A stretch of 64,000 nucleotides of DNA from Pseudomonas luteola NBRC 103146. Lineage in GTDB: Bacteria > Pseudomonadota > Gammaproteobacteria > Pseudomonadales > Pseudomonadaceae. This document shows positions 43,884-52,140 of this stretch, one piece after another. The stretch covers positions 57,853 through 121,852 of the forward strand of contig NZ_BDAE01000016.1 in NCBI RefSeq assembly GCF_002091675.1, in the 5' to 3' direction. The number at the start of each line of letters is the position of its first letter. Positions within the stretch are counted from its first letter, which is position 1. A program made the translations under genes and the position numbers. The notes beneath the pieces were generated by a model, which worked only from the letters and a program-made list of their open reading frames with translations, had not been told where the DNA came from and made no database searches.

Positions 43884-44441
43884 TTATCTGGCATTAGCCA
43901 GTAATGTCTTCGAATGCATGATCCACCCGACCACTATGCCTGCAACGGCACCGGCGATGTGGGACTCGAACGAAATACCCGGCACGGGTAGAAAACCAAA
44001 GACCAGCCCGCCATAACCCAGCAAGGCGGCTGCGGCAATCAACAGACTTAAAAGGCTCCGCTGAAACCATGCGCGGGCCAGGACATAGGACCACAGACCG
44101 AAGATCAGCCCACTGGCTCCTACATGAATACTAGGCCGACCCAGCAGCCAGACCAGCAGTCCGCCCAACATGGCAATCAGCACGAGCACCCGAACATAGC
44201 GCTCGAGGCCTTCGTTGGAAATAAGCCAGCTGAGCACTACAAAGGGCGCAAGGTTACTGAGCAGATGCCGGATGGATCCGTGTAGAAAAGGGGCAAACAG
44301 GAGCCCCTGCAAACCGCTGGTCGTACGAGGGATGATTCCGTGGTGTACCAGGCTGTTCGCCGTCAAGGTGTTCACCAGTTGAACCAGCACCATGATCCCG
44401 GCCAACATGAGGATAACCGGCAGGCATTTTCCTGTACGCAT
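43884..44441 (-). CDS. Rhomboid family intramembrane serine protease
   Basis: About 185 residues with six predicted helices. The rhomboid catalytic features are present (numbering from the first in-frame ATG at 44447): H61-L-L-S-N65 in the second helix, nucleophile S112 in H-V-G-A-S-G-L-I-F-G, and H163 in S-F-E-S-H-I-A-G-A-V-A-G. These cleave transmembrane or lipid-tethered segments within the bilayer. ATG 44441 is favoured over 44447 on ribosome-site spacing. The gene is inserted between the PspA-like yjfJ and yjfK, where E. coli has no rhomboid, so the substrate may be a product of the same operon. Confidence 0.88.
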   Translation of the reverse strand: MRTGKCLPVILMLAGIMVLVQLVNTLTANSLVHHGIIPRTTSGLQGLLFAPFLHGSIRHLLSNLAPFVVLSWLISNEGLERYVRVLVLIAMLGGLLVWLLGRPSIHVGASGLIFGLWSYVLARAWFQRSLLSLLIAAAALLGYGGLVFGFLPVPGISFESHIAGAVAGIVVGWIMHSKTLLANAR

Positions 44442-44457
44442 CGACATCTCTCATGAC

Positions 44458-44495
44458 ACAGAATGGCAGCCGGAAGGATTCGGCTGCCCTTCTGT
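44458..44495 (-). terminator. Stem-loop inside the yjf operon
   Basis: ACAGAA-GGCAGCCG pairs with CGGCTGCC-TTCTGT across a short loop between the PspA-like gene and the rhomboid gene. No T-run follows on the minus strand, so it may act as an attenuator or mRNA stabiliser that raises the first two products over the rest. Confidence 0.55.
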
Positions 44496-44500
44496 AACGC

Positions 44501-45205
44501 TTATTGTGCAGAGCCCGAGGACTGCTTGGCCTTCAGGCGAGCCAGGACATCAGCACCGCCGCCCGACTTGGAGCCAATCCCGGCTTCTTGTAGACGGCGC
44601 TCCAGATCACCGCCGTTGGAAGCGCTGGCGAGCTCTTCAGCTGCCTGCAGGCGAGCATCCTGCTCGTCCTGACGGGCCTTGATCCGGGCCAGCGAATCTA
44701 CAGCCGTTTCCAGGGAACCATTGGCACCACCTGTAGCGGCAGCTGTTGCCACTCGTGCCTTCTGAACGGTTTCCCGCGCCTTGGCCATCTCGACTTGCTG
44801 CTTGAGCCCCTTGATCTGCGCTTCGGCCTTGATGACCTGAGCATGCAGGGCTTCTGTCTGCTTGCCGAACTGATCCGCCAGCACCTGCTCCTGATCACGC
44901 TGGGCCTCGATCTCGGCTACCTTGTTTGCACACTCAGTCGCCAGACCTTCCTCGCCTTTCTCCAGCGCAGCCATCGCCTTGCCTTCCCAGTTCTGAATGT
45001 CCCCCTTGAAGGCATCCAGACGTTGCAGCGAGAGCTTGTGCTTGGCCTTGATATCGACCAGGCCGTTACGAGCCCGCAGCAAGGCGGCTTCGGCATCACG
45101 GATTTCCTGGTCAAGAATACGGATTGCCTGCTGATCGACAATTGCTTCGCCCACTTCAGAGGCGCCACCGCGAAGCGCGGTTACTACTTTTTTCCAAATG
45201 CTCAT
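44501..45205 (-). CDS. yjfJ: PspA/IM30 family protein, YjfJ
   Basis: 234 residues, almost entirely long helices and coiled coil (about 20-165), with an N-terminal M-S-I-W-K-K-V-V-T-A-L-R-G amphipathic segment for membrane binding. This is the PspA/IM30/Vipp1 (ESCRT-III-like) fold that assembles on damaged inner membrane. The C-terminal 60 residues (D-V-L-A-R-L-K-A-K-Q) are typical of the YjfJ branch. GGAG precedes the ATG; the gene begins 26 bp after yjfI. Confidence 0.9.
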   Translation of the reverse strand: MSIWKKVVTALRGGASEVGEAIVDQQAIRILDQEIRDAEAALLRARNGLVDIKAKHKLSLQRLDAFKGDIQNWEGKAMAALEKGEEGLATECANKVAEIEAQRDQEQVLADQFGKQTEALHAQVIKAEAQIKGLKQQVEMAKARETVQKARVATAAATGGANGSLETAVDSLARIKARQDEQDARLQAAEELASASNGGDLERRLQEAGIGSKSGGGADVLARLKAKQSSGSAQ

Positions 45206-45231
45206 CTGTGTACTCCAATGCGAATAAAGGG

Positions 45232-45888
45232 TCAGGCCTTGATATGGTCTTCGAATGCTTCAGCAGCACGAATCACGTTTTCCGCCAGGGTGTAGATCTC
45301 CTGAACGATGACCGTCAGGGACGAGGCCGCGCTCAAGGCACCAAACATGCAATAAATCTCTGTACCGTCTACCGATTCGATACCTACCGAGGACAGGGGG
45401 AACATGTCCCGGCTACGCAGCAGCAGGCTGTTGAACTCAACGGTATCCTTGACTTTGCCCGCCTCAAACAGCGTGGCATCGACTAACACCTGATCACCGG
45501 AGACCGCCAGGTAAATCGGCAGGTCGCCATACTCGGTCATGATAAGTTTGATGCTGGGCACCGCACCTTCGGCAACGGTCAGAACAATCTCGCCCTTTTC
45601 AACCACCTCCAGCTCGGCCAGGGCCTTGTGCAGCGAGCTGATACTCCAGTTGGTGTTCTCGGTCATAAAGTCCTCCAGTTTGACTTTCTCGCCCAAAAAG
45701 GGCTGCCGTAGCGCTTTTTCTATACCCCGAAGGGCGTTAACGTTTTCAGGAAGAATCCAGAACTCACGCTTTACCAGACCTGCCTCACGTAATCGTGTCC
45801 GCATTTCGCGCACATAATCAGCAGTCGTTTTACCCTTGCCGGAGCCTGCCTTGGCCGTAGCATCATCCAGTGGTTTCTTGCGAGGCAT
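45232..45888 (-). CDS. yjfI: DUF2170 protein, YjfI
   Basis: 218 residues. An N-terminal basic helix with T-T-A-D-Y-V-R-E-M-R-T-R-L-R-E-A-G-L resembles the short ribbon-helix-helix-like region found in DNA-binding proteins, followed by a DUF2170 domain (about 75-215). ATG 45888 is spaced correctly from GGGAGG; the ATG six codons upstream lies before that site. It is first in the operon, directly behind the promoter with the TTACATGTAA palindromes. The basic N-terminus makes an autoregulatory role conceivable, but that is inference. Confidence 0.85.
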   Translation of the reverse strand: MPRKKPLDDATAKAGSGKGKTTADYVREMRTRLREAGLVKREFWILPENVNALRGIEKALRQPFLGEKVKLEDFMTENTNWSISSLHKALAELEVVEKGEIVLTVAEGAVPSIKLIMTEYGDLPIYLAVSGDQVLVDATLFEAGKVKDTVEFNSLLLRSRDMFPLSSVGIESVDGTEIYCMFGALSAASSLTVIVQEIYTLAENVIRAAEAFEDHIKA

Positions 45889-45905
45889 CTGACCTCCCAG
45901 ACTCA

Positions 45906-45983
45906 TTACATGTAAGGAAATTTACGCCTGAATCCAGGGCAGCGCAATACTTACATGTAAGTATTTTTAACCATTACATGTAA
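45906..45983 (-). promoter_or_regulatory. yjf operon promoter with three TTACATGTAA palindromes
   Basis: The perfect 10-bp palindrome TTACATGTAA occurs at 45906-45915, 45951-45960 and 45974-45983; the middle one extends to a perfect 20-bp palindrome (45946-45965). On the minus strand a promoter TTGCGC (45942-45947) - 17 bp - TAAATT (45919-45924) lies between them. The first site covers the expected transcript start and the second touches the -35 box, while the third is upstream. The centres are 45 and 23 bp apart, near whole helical turns. This suggests cooperative control by one unidentified dimeric regulator. Confidence 0.75.
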
Positions 45984-46183
45984 TATTATTTTGCTTGAAT
46001 CTTTTCAGGCCTAGAATAGTGGAAATCTCAGGAAACGCCTTTACCGCCATTACGGCGATAGAACAGGCAACCACGGTGATTGTACTGAGTCGGTTCTCAA
46101 GAAGGGTATCGCGACACGTTAGGCACGCGAACTCCACGCTTCAGGAGCACTCAATTATCTCGTACCCATCATGAGGACTCGCC

Positions 46184-46441
46184 ATGAGAAAGATAACTGC
46201 TTTTCTAACAGCCTCACTACTGACTGCCAGTGTAGCCTGGGCTGATCAGCCGGGTGCTGACTGGATCAGCAAAGATCAGGCGGAGGCTGCGCTCAAGGCT
46301 GCCGGCTATACAGAGATCACCAAGATCGAAGCGGACGATGGGCATTGGGAAGGAGAAGGCACCAAGCAGGACGGCATGAAGTATGAATTTCATGTAGACC
46401 CGCACAGTGGCAAGATCACTAAAGACGAAATGGACCATTAA
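46184..46441 (+). CDS. Small exported PepSY-domain protein
   Basis: 85 residues with a signal peptide (about 1-20, ending V-A-W-A) and a single PepSY-type unit: W-I-S-K-D-Q-A-E-A-A-L-K-A-A-G-Y, W-E-G-E-G and V-D-P-H-S-G-K-I-T-K. Small PepSY proteins act in the periplasm, often next to two-component systems or stress genes, as inhibitors or ligand binders. GAGGA precedes the ATG. It is divergent from the yjf operon and might share the palindromic operator region. Confidence 0.8.
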   Translation: MRKITAFLTASLLTASVAWADQPGADWISKDQAEAALKAAGYTEITKIEADDGHWEGEGTKQDGMKYEFHVDPHSGKITKDEMDH

Positions 46442-46450
46442 CGCCTACTC

Positions 46451-46478
46451 GTGTGCCTACCTACGCCGGTAGGCACAC
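46451..46478 (+). terminator. Hairpin after PepSY gene
   Basis: GTGTGCCTAC/GTAGGCACAC, a perfect 10-bp stem with an 8-base loop, nine bases after the stop. Confidence 0.7.
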
Positions 46479-46617
46479 ACTTCACACCGTGCTTCTGTGA
46501 CGTGTACGCCTCTGCCCTTTCTTCCGAACTTGAACAGTGGTTTAACCGCTAGGCCGCCTGTACACCACAAATAGGCAGATATGCTTATGATAGGTGTCCC
46601 CTTTCAGGAAGACGGCC

Positions 46618-47349
46618 ATGACGCAAAAGACATTATTATTGACGGGCGCGAGCCGTGGCATCGGCCATGCCACGGTCAAGCACTTCAATGCAGCAGGCTG
46701 GCGCGTATTTACCGCTTCACGCCAGAACTGGGCGGCAGACTGCCCCTGGTCCGAAGGATTGATGAACCATATCCATCTCGACCTCGAAGACATCGATAGC
46801 GTTGAGCAGAACTTGGCGCTGATTCACGACAAACTGGGTGGTCGTCTTGACGCGCTAGTGAATAATGCTGGCATCTCACCCAAAAGCGAGACCGGTTCAC
46901 GGCTGGGTGTGTTGGAAATGGGCTACGCCGATTGGATCAAGGTATTCAACGTCAACTTATTTTCTACCGCCCTGCTGGCAAAAGGGTTGTTCAATGAGCT
47001 CAAGGCCGCCAAGGGCTGCGTCATCAACGTTACCTCCATTGCTGGGTCGCGAGTTCATCCATTCGCCGGCGTAGCCTATGCAACGTCCAAAGCGGCCCTT
47101 TCGGCGCTAACCCGGGAAATGGCCTACGACTTCGGCCCGCATGGCATCAGGGTAAATGCCATTGCTCCAGGTGAAATCGATACCTCGATTCTTTCACCCG
47201 GAACGGAAGAAATCGTTCAACGCGATATTCCACTTCATCGCCTGGGTAAGCCCGAGGAAGTGGCCTCCTTGATCTACTTTTTATGTACAGGAGGCGCGTC
47301 GTACATTAATGGCTCCGAGATCCATGTCAATGGCGGCCAGCATGTTTGA
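46618..47349 (+). CDS. Short-chain dehydrogenase/reductase
   Basis: 243 residues, a classical SDR: T-G-A-S-R-G-I-G at the NAD(P) site, N-N-A-G-I-S, catalytic Ser in N-V-T-S-I-A-G, Y-A-T-S-K-A-A-L active-site Tyr/Lys, P-G-E-I-D-T-S, and the usual C-terminal I-N-G-S-E-I-H-V-N-G-G-Q. Cytoplasmic oxidoreductase; substrate unknown. AGGAAG lies seven bases before the ATG. It converges with the GNAT gene. Confidence 0.85.
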   Translation: MTQKTLLLTGASRGIGHATVKHFNAAGWRVFTASRQNWAADCPWSEGLMNHIHLDLEDIDSVEQNLALIHDKLGGRLDALVNNAGISPKSETGSRLGVLEMGYADWIKVFNVNLFSTALLAKGLFNELKAAKGCVINVTSIAGSRVHPFAGVAYATSKAALSALTREMAYDFGPHGIRVNAIAPGEIDTSILSPGTEEIVQRDIPLHRLGKPEEVASLIYFLCTGGASYINGSEIHVNGGQHV

Positions 47350-47408
47350 AGCGCAGGAAGGCCGGAGTAAAAGCTGCTACGGCTTTTCTCTGAATCAACC
47401 AAGTCGGC

Positions 47409-48149
47409 TCAACCGAGTGGATCGTTTACCCGAGCGCTCCTTTGGAATGCCTGAAGGGAACGGAGCTGTTGGCCGTCCTCGTTAAAGTTGGCCGGGTCTA
47501 ACCATCCCGTAAATGCGTTACGCAGTACCGGCCATTCAGTGTCAATGATTGAAAACCAGGCCGTATCCCGGCTCCGTCCCTTGTAGACCAGAGCCTGCCG
47601 GAATACCCCTTCAAACTGAAACCCCAAGCGAAGCGCAGCCTGGCGCGAGGGCTCGTTCAGGCTATCGCATTTCCACTCGTAACGCCGATAGCCCAGGTCC
47701 TCGAAGGCATGATACATAAGCAGATAATGTGCTTCGGTTGAAAGTATCGAGCGCTTCATGAGTGAGGAGAAAGCAACATGCCCAACCTCCATAACGCCAT
47801 TGGCAGGGTCTATCCGCATCAGGGACAACGTCCCAACCGCGCGACCGCTTCGTAGATCGACCACCGCGAAGTGCATCGGGTCCTCACTCGCAGCAGCCTG
47901 CTCGGCAAACCGATGATAGTCCGCTTCATGAATAAAAGGGCCGGACAGCATATAGGTCCAGTCTCTGCCGTCTTCTGCATGACCATACGCCTCGTACAGG
48001 TCGGATGCGTGGATCTCAGCATTGAGTGGCTCAAGGCGACAATAGCGACCCTCCTTTACCGTACGAGACGGCCGTGAACGCTCTGTCCACTCTGCCAGAG
48101 GCTGCCCTATGGGTTGTTGGTACACGTTCCGTATTTCTTCCCGATTCAT
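47409..48149 (-). CDS. GNAT family N-acetyltransferase (RimJ/RimL-like)
   Basis: 246 residues with a RimJ/RimL-type GNAT domain (about 30-210): C-R-L-E-P-L, V-G-T-L-S-L-M-R-I and M-E-V-G-H-V-A-F, then R-R-Y-E-W-K-C-D-S-L-N-E-P-S-R-Q-A-A-L-R-L-G-F, the acetyl-CoA-binding and C-terminal signature. It would acetylate an amino group of a protein or small molecule. ATG 48149 has AGGT at better spacing than the ATG one codon upstream. Divergent from the MocR regulator with repeated operator-like sequences between them. Confidence 0.85.
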   Translation of the reverse strand: MNREEIRNVYQQPIGQPLAEWTERSRPSRTVKEGRYCRLEPLNAEIHASDLYEAYGHAEDGRDWTYMLSGPFIHEADYHRFAEQAAASEDPMHFAVVDLRSGRAVGTLSLMRIDPANGVMEVGHVAFSSLMKRSILSTEAHYLLMYHAFEDLGYRRYEWKCDSLNEPSRQAALRLGFQFEGVFRQALVYKGRSRDTAWFSIIDTEWPVLRNAFTGWLDPANFNEDGQQLRSLQAFQRSARVNDPLG

Positions 48150-48195
48150 CATCTACCTGACCGACAGTTGAATGAGCTATAACGGTATTCAGGAT

Positions 48196-48243
48196 ATGGC
48201 TCTGCCAAAAGAGCCACATTTGAGCTTTTTTATAGAGCCACAT
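48196..48243. promoter_or_regulatory. Direct-repeat operator between GNAT and MocR genes
   Basis: AGAGCCACAT occurs twice in the same orientation (48210-48219 and 48234-48243), 24 bp apart, and a partial inverted copy ATGGCTCT lies at 48196-48203. Direct repeats near the start of the regulator gene are the usual recognition pattern of MocR/PdxR proteins. Confidence 0.65.
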
Positions 48244-48252
48244 ACTTAGCTG

Positions 48253-49710
48253 ATGAATACGATACGTGAAACCCTGTTGCTGTTTGACACACCACTCTCT
48301 CGAGCCCCATCAGCGGCGTCGTTGCAGGCACAGCTCTATGAAAGACTTCAATCAGCTATTTTGAAGGGACAGCTAGCGGCAGCCACTCGGCTGCCCGGCT
48401 CACGTGAACTGGCCAGTGCGTTATCAATTTCACGCAACACGGTTATTGCCGTATATGAGCAACTTTCCACCGAAGGGTATGTTCATGCGAGCCCTACCGG
48501 TACCCGAGTCGCGAGATTGTCCGAGAGGCCTGTATCCGCTGTAGATGATACGCCATGCACGGTCGGACTGGCCCGACGCATTGAGCAGATAGGGGATGCC
48601 TCAGCGCTCGCCGAATCCAGTGGTGCACTCCGGCCTGGTATCCCGGCACTCTCCTATTTTCCGCTCTCTACCTGGCGACGGGTGTTGGATCAGGAGATCA
48701 GCCGTGCAGGCGCTTCGGGTCTGGGCTATGGAGATCCGTTGGGTGATCCACGTTTACGCGCCTCGCTAGCACGTTATCTCTCGCTTTCACGCGGGGTTAA
48801 CTGCACGGCAGAACAGATCATCATTACCGAAGGAACCCAGGAAGCCCTGGCGCTATCTGTTCGCCTGCTGACCAATCCAGGCGATACGGCCTGGATTGAA
48901 GATCCCGGCTACCGGGGTATAAAGACTGCAATGCGTGCAGGTGATCTACATATCGTTCCCAAACGGGTCGATACAGAAGGGTTGGCAGTAGCAGCCGCTG
49001 ACTGGGTTACTGCTCCACCTCGCCTGATCTACACCACTCCCTCTCATCAATATCCCATGGGGTCAGTGCTTAGCGTAAGCCGCCGTCTGACATTGATTGA
49101 GCAGGCACGAGCGCATGGCGCCTGGATCATTGAAGATGATTATGATAGCGAGTTTCGCCATTTCGGTGAGCCTGTAAAAGCCATGCAAGGCCTCGTCCTG
49201 AATGCGCCGGTGGTGTATATCGGCAGCTTCAGCAAAACCATGTTTCCAGCGCTTCGCCTGGGTTTCATGGTACTGCCTCACTCACTGATGGTAGCGACCC
49301 GCGCCTCCCTGACAGAAATGCTGCGTGGAGGACATCGTCATGAGCAATTGGCGATGGCATCCTTTATCGAGAAGGGACATTTCAGCCGTCATCTAGGCCG
49401 TATGAGGCGTCTGTACCGTGAGCGCCAACAGATCTTGCGCACCGCGCTCCAGCAGTTCATCCCTATGCCCTATGAACTCATGGGTGGAAATGCGGGAATG
49501 CATCTGACGTTACGTCTACCCGCACATTGTTGTGATCAGAAGGTAGTTGAAGCGGCCAGTCGCTACAATATGACTCCAGCGGCTCTGTCACGTTATACCT
49601 TGTCACCGCTGCCCGAGGACAACGGCTTGGTAATTGGATATGGCAATACGGCGACGGAACTGTTTGCTCCGCTGGCCAGCAGACTTGGGCAACTTCTTAA
49701 AAGCGCTTGA
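48253..49710 (+). CDS. MocR family regulator (GntR helix-turn-helix plus aminotransferase-like domain)
   Basis: 485 residues: a GntR winged helix (about 20-85, R-L-P-G-S-R-E-L-A-S-A-L-S-I-S-R-N-T-V) and a fold-type I aminotransferase-like domain (about 120-480). The PLP lysine is K328 in Y-I-G-S-F-S-K-T-M-F-P-A-L-R-L-G, and the pyridine-binding Asp lies in I-I-E-D-D-Y-D-S-E (294-300). MocR proteins bind pyridoxal phosphate and an amino compound to switch transcription. Divergent from the acetyltransferase, the likely target along with itself. Confidence 0.9.
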   Translation: MNTIRETLLLFDTPLSRAPSAASLQAQLYERLQSAILKGQLAAATRLPGSRELASALSISRNTVIAVYEQLSTEGYVHASPTGTRVARLSERPVSAVDDTPCTVGLARRIEQIGDASALAESSGALRPGIPALSYFPLSTWRRVLDQEISRAGASGLGYGDPLGDPRLRASLARYLSLSRGVNCTAEQIIITEGTQEALALSVRLLTNPGDTAWIEDPGYRGIKTAMRAGDLHIVPKRVDTEGLAVAAADWVTAPPRLIYTTPSHQYPMGSVLSVSRRLTLIEQARAHGAWIIEDDYDSEFRHFGEPVKAMQGLVLNAPVVYIGSFSKTMFPALRLGFMVLPHSLMVATRASLTEMLRGGHRHEQLAMASFIEKGHFSRHLGRMRRLYRERQQILRTALQQFIPMPYELMGGNAGMHLTLRLPAHCCDQKVVEAASRYNMTPAALSRYTLSPLPEDNGLVIGYGNTATELFAPLASRLGQLLKSA

Positions 49711-50062
49711 TTACTGATGTTGCTGAAGAGTTCCAGTCACGGCCCAGGCTTAACGTTATCTCTTCCGTATCCATGCAGATCTACCGTACGAACTTGAAAG
49801 AGCCCCTTGCACCCTTAAAGACAACCTAAGGCGGGCTATAAATTGCCTCACTTCACTAGCATCCGGTCAGGCTAAGGCGTCAGCATGTAGCTATTGAGCT
49901 AAACCACTACATTTCGTCTGTTCCGCCTCGCTTTTTTTGCAAAAAAATGAATTTTTTTACTGAATTTGTTCTTCTACGGCCCATGCGGCATGGACAAATC
50001 ACTATCAGCATTGCACCCTTGGGTCGGAGCTTCTCTAACCGCCCTACCTGAAGGAAAAAGTG
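49711..50062. other. Leader region of the acetolactate synthase gene
   Basis: About 350 bases without a supported gene. A perfect 16-bp palindrome of seven T, GC and seven A (49932-49947), followed by another T7 run at 49952-49958, forms a striking A/T-tract block, probably a bent DNA or promoter element. Confidence 0.4.
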
Positions 50063-51709
50063 ATGGCCAAGGCCTCTGATTTGATCGTACGTTGTCTGGA
50101 AAACGAAGGTGTGGAATACATCTTTGGTATTCCTGGGGAAGAAAACCTGGACCTGCTGGACTCGCTCTCCCGTTCCAGCCAGATCAAACTGATCCTGACA
50201 CGTCACGAACAATCCGCCGGATTCATGGCGGCGACCTATGGTCGTCTGACCGGTAAGACCGGCGTGTGTCTGTCGACGTTAGGCCCAGGCGCCACAAACC
50301 TTGTGACTGCAGGCGCCTATGCTTACCTGGGCGGCATGCCGATGATGATGATCACCGGGCAGAAGCCGATCAAGAAGTCCAAGCAGGGCCGTTTCCAGAT
50401 TATCGATGTCTGCGGCATGATGGATCCGATTACCAAGTACACCCACCAGCTGGCTTCTGCCGACAATATCCCTTCGCGTATCCGTGAAGCGATCCGTCTG
50501 GCTGAAGAAGAAAAGCCCGGTTCGGTTCACCTGGAACTTCCAGAAGACATCGCGGCTGAGCAGACTGAAAGCACCCCGATTCCACCCAGCCTGACCCGCC
50601 GACCCATCGCTGAATACAAGTCCATCCAGGCGGCCATATCCAAGCTGGAAGGCGCACGCAGCCCAGTCCTGGTCATCGGTGCGGGGGCCAATCGCAAGAT
50701 GACGGCGCGCGTGCTGCGTCAGTTAATTGAAAAGACGGGTATTCCGTTCATTACCACCCAGATGGGTAAAGGGGTGGTGGATGAGCGTCATCCCCGTTTC
50801 CTGGGTAACGCGGCGCTGTCGGCCGGTGACTTCGTGCACCGTGCGCTGGAGTCGGCTGATCTGATCGTCAACATTGGCCACGACGTCATCGAGAAGCCAC
50901 CGTTCTTCATGGTGCGTGGAGGTACGGAGGTCATCCACATCAACTTCCGTTCGGCCGAAGTCGATCCGGTGTATTTCCCTCAGGTAGAAGTGGTAGGCGA
51001 TATCGCCAATGCCATCTGGCAAATCAAGGAAGCCATTGAAGTTCAACCAACCTGGGACTTCGACCGCCTGTTGACCATTCGTGAAGCCAATGAGGCTCAT
51101 GTCTCCGAAGGCTCCACAGATGACCGCTTCCCGATGTACCCGCAACGTATGGTCGCAGACCTGCGCAAGGTACTGCCGTCGGATGGTATCGTGGCGCTGG
51201 ATAACGGTATCTACAAGATCTGGTTTGCCCGTAACTACAAGGCCTACATGCCCAATACCGTGCTGCTAGATAACGCACTGGCAACCATGGGTGCTGGTCT
51301 GCCTTCTGCCATGGCGGCACGCCTGGTTCATCCACAGACGCCTATCGTTGCCGTATGCGGTGACGGCGGCTTCATGATGAATAGTCAAGAGCTGGAAACC
51401 GCTGTACGCCTGAAGATGAACCTTGTGGTCATCATCCTGCGTGATGACGGATACGGCATGATCCGCTGGAAGCAGGCACAGATGGGCTTTGAAGATTATG
51501 GTCTGGACTACGGTAACCCGGACTTTGTCCGTTATGCCGAAAGCTATGGCGCTCAGGGCCATCGGGTGGAAAGCGCTGCGGAATTCGCCTCATTGGTTGA
51601 GCGCTGCGTGAACACACCAGGCGTACATGTAATCGATTGCCCGGTCGATTACTCCGAAAACGACCGCATTCTGCACCAGGAAATCAAGGAGCGCAGCGCT
51701 CAGGTCTAA
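50063..51709 (+). CDS. Acetolactate synthase, large-subunit type
   Basis: 548 residues of the thiamine-pyrophosphate enzyme family: an N-terminal PYR domain with catalytic E49 in L-T-R-H-E-Q-S-A, a central domain, and a C-terminal PP domain with the ThDP/Mg motif G-D-G-G-F through R-D-D-G-Y-G. Acetolactate synthases join two pyruvates to 2-acetolactate in branched-chain or acetoin routes. No small regulatory subunit follows, which favours a catabolic AlsS-like or stand-alone enzyme. AAGGA precedes ATG 50063. GC content and codon choice are higher than in neighbours, which suggests strong expression. A strong terminator follows. Confidence 0.85.
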   Translation: MAKASDLIVRCLENEGVEYIFGIPGEENLDLLDSLSRSSQIKLILTRHEQSAGFMAATYGRLTGKTGVCLSTLGPGATNLVTAGAYAYLGGMPMMMITGQKPIKKSKQGRFQIIDVCGMMDPITKYTHQLASADNIPSRIREAIRLAEEEKPGSVHLELPEDIAAEQTESTPIPPSLTRRPIAEYKSIQAAISKLEGARSPVLVIGAGANRKMTARVLRQLIEKTGIPFITTQMGKGVVDERHPRFLGNAALSAGDFVHRALESADLIVNIGHDVIEKPPFFMVRGGTEVIHINFRSAEVDPVYFPQVEVVGDIANAIWQIKEAIEVQPTWDFDRLLTIREANEAHVSEGSTDDRFPMYPQRMVADLRKVLPSDGIVALDNGIYKIWFARNYKAYMPNTVLLDNALATMGAGLPSAMAARLVHPQTPIVAVCGDGGFMMNSQELETAVRLKMNLVVIILRDDGYGMIRWKQAQMGFEDYGLDYGNPDFVRYAESYGAQGHRVESAAEFASLVERCVNTPGVHVIDCPVDYSENDRILHQEIKERSAQV

Positions 51710-51727
51710 ATAGCACTGTACCCGATG

Positions 51728-51765
51728 AAACCAAACGCCCCCGTACTAACGGGGGCGTTTGGTTT
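51728..51765 (+). terminator. Strong rho-independent terminator
   Basis: AAACCAAACGCCCCCGT pairs with ACGGGGGCGTTTGGTTT around a four-base loop, 18 bases after the acetolactate synthase stop. Confidence 0.9.
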
Positions 51766-52140
51766 GAGAGTCTGGAAGGATGGGTATGGCCCCACCTTTT
51801 CACCCTATCGCGCCGGCGCCTCATGAATCAAAGCGATCCGGTTACTGCTGGTCGCTGCCCAATCTCAAACTGATCAAAAAATGATCAACTCTGTCCAGCC
51901 CTTGCCGTATATGGGCTAGCCGTAATTATCCACAAGCATATTCACTTTATAAGTGGAAAACCTATCAGGCTGAAACACTGAAAATCCGCAGCCCGGCCTG
52001 TTAGCTCACTCCAACATCGACGCCTTATTGATTCGGATCAACGTCCTGCACGGCAAAATGCTGAACTTCTGGTCACAAGCGGGTTACTAAATCGTAACCG
52101 AAGGACAATGTTATCGATCCCTCTAGAAAGGAGTGCTGAT
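51766..52140. other. Interval with several small dyads and one DnaA box
   Basis: No gene is supported. Present are TGATCA-aaaaa-TGATCA (51871-51887), a single consensus DnaA box TTATCCACA (51926-51934), CACTT-tat-AAGTG (51943-51955) and GGTTAC-taaatc-GTAACC (52082-52099). A lone DnaA box does not make an origin; the dyads may control the downstream gene. Confidence 0.35.

Noticed and set aside
51926..51934. Possible replication origin from a consensus DnaA box
   Set aside because: Only one box was seen, with no AT-rich unwinding cluster, dnaA, dnaN or parAB genes nearby.
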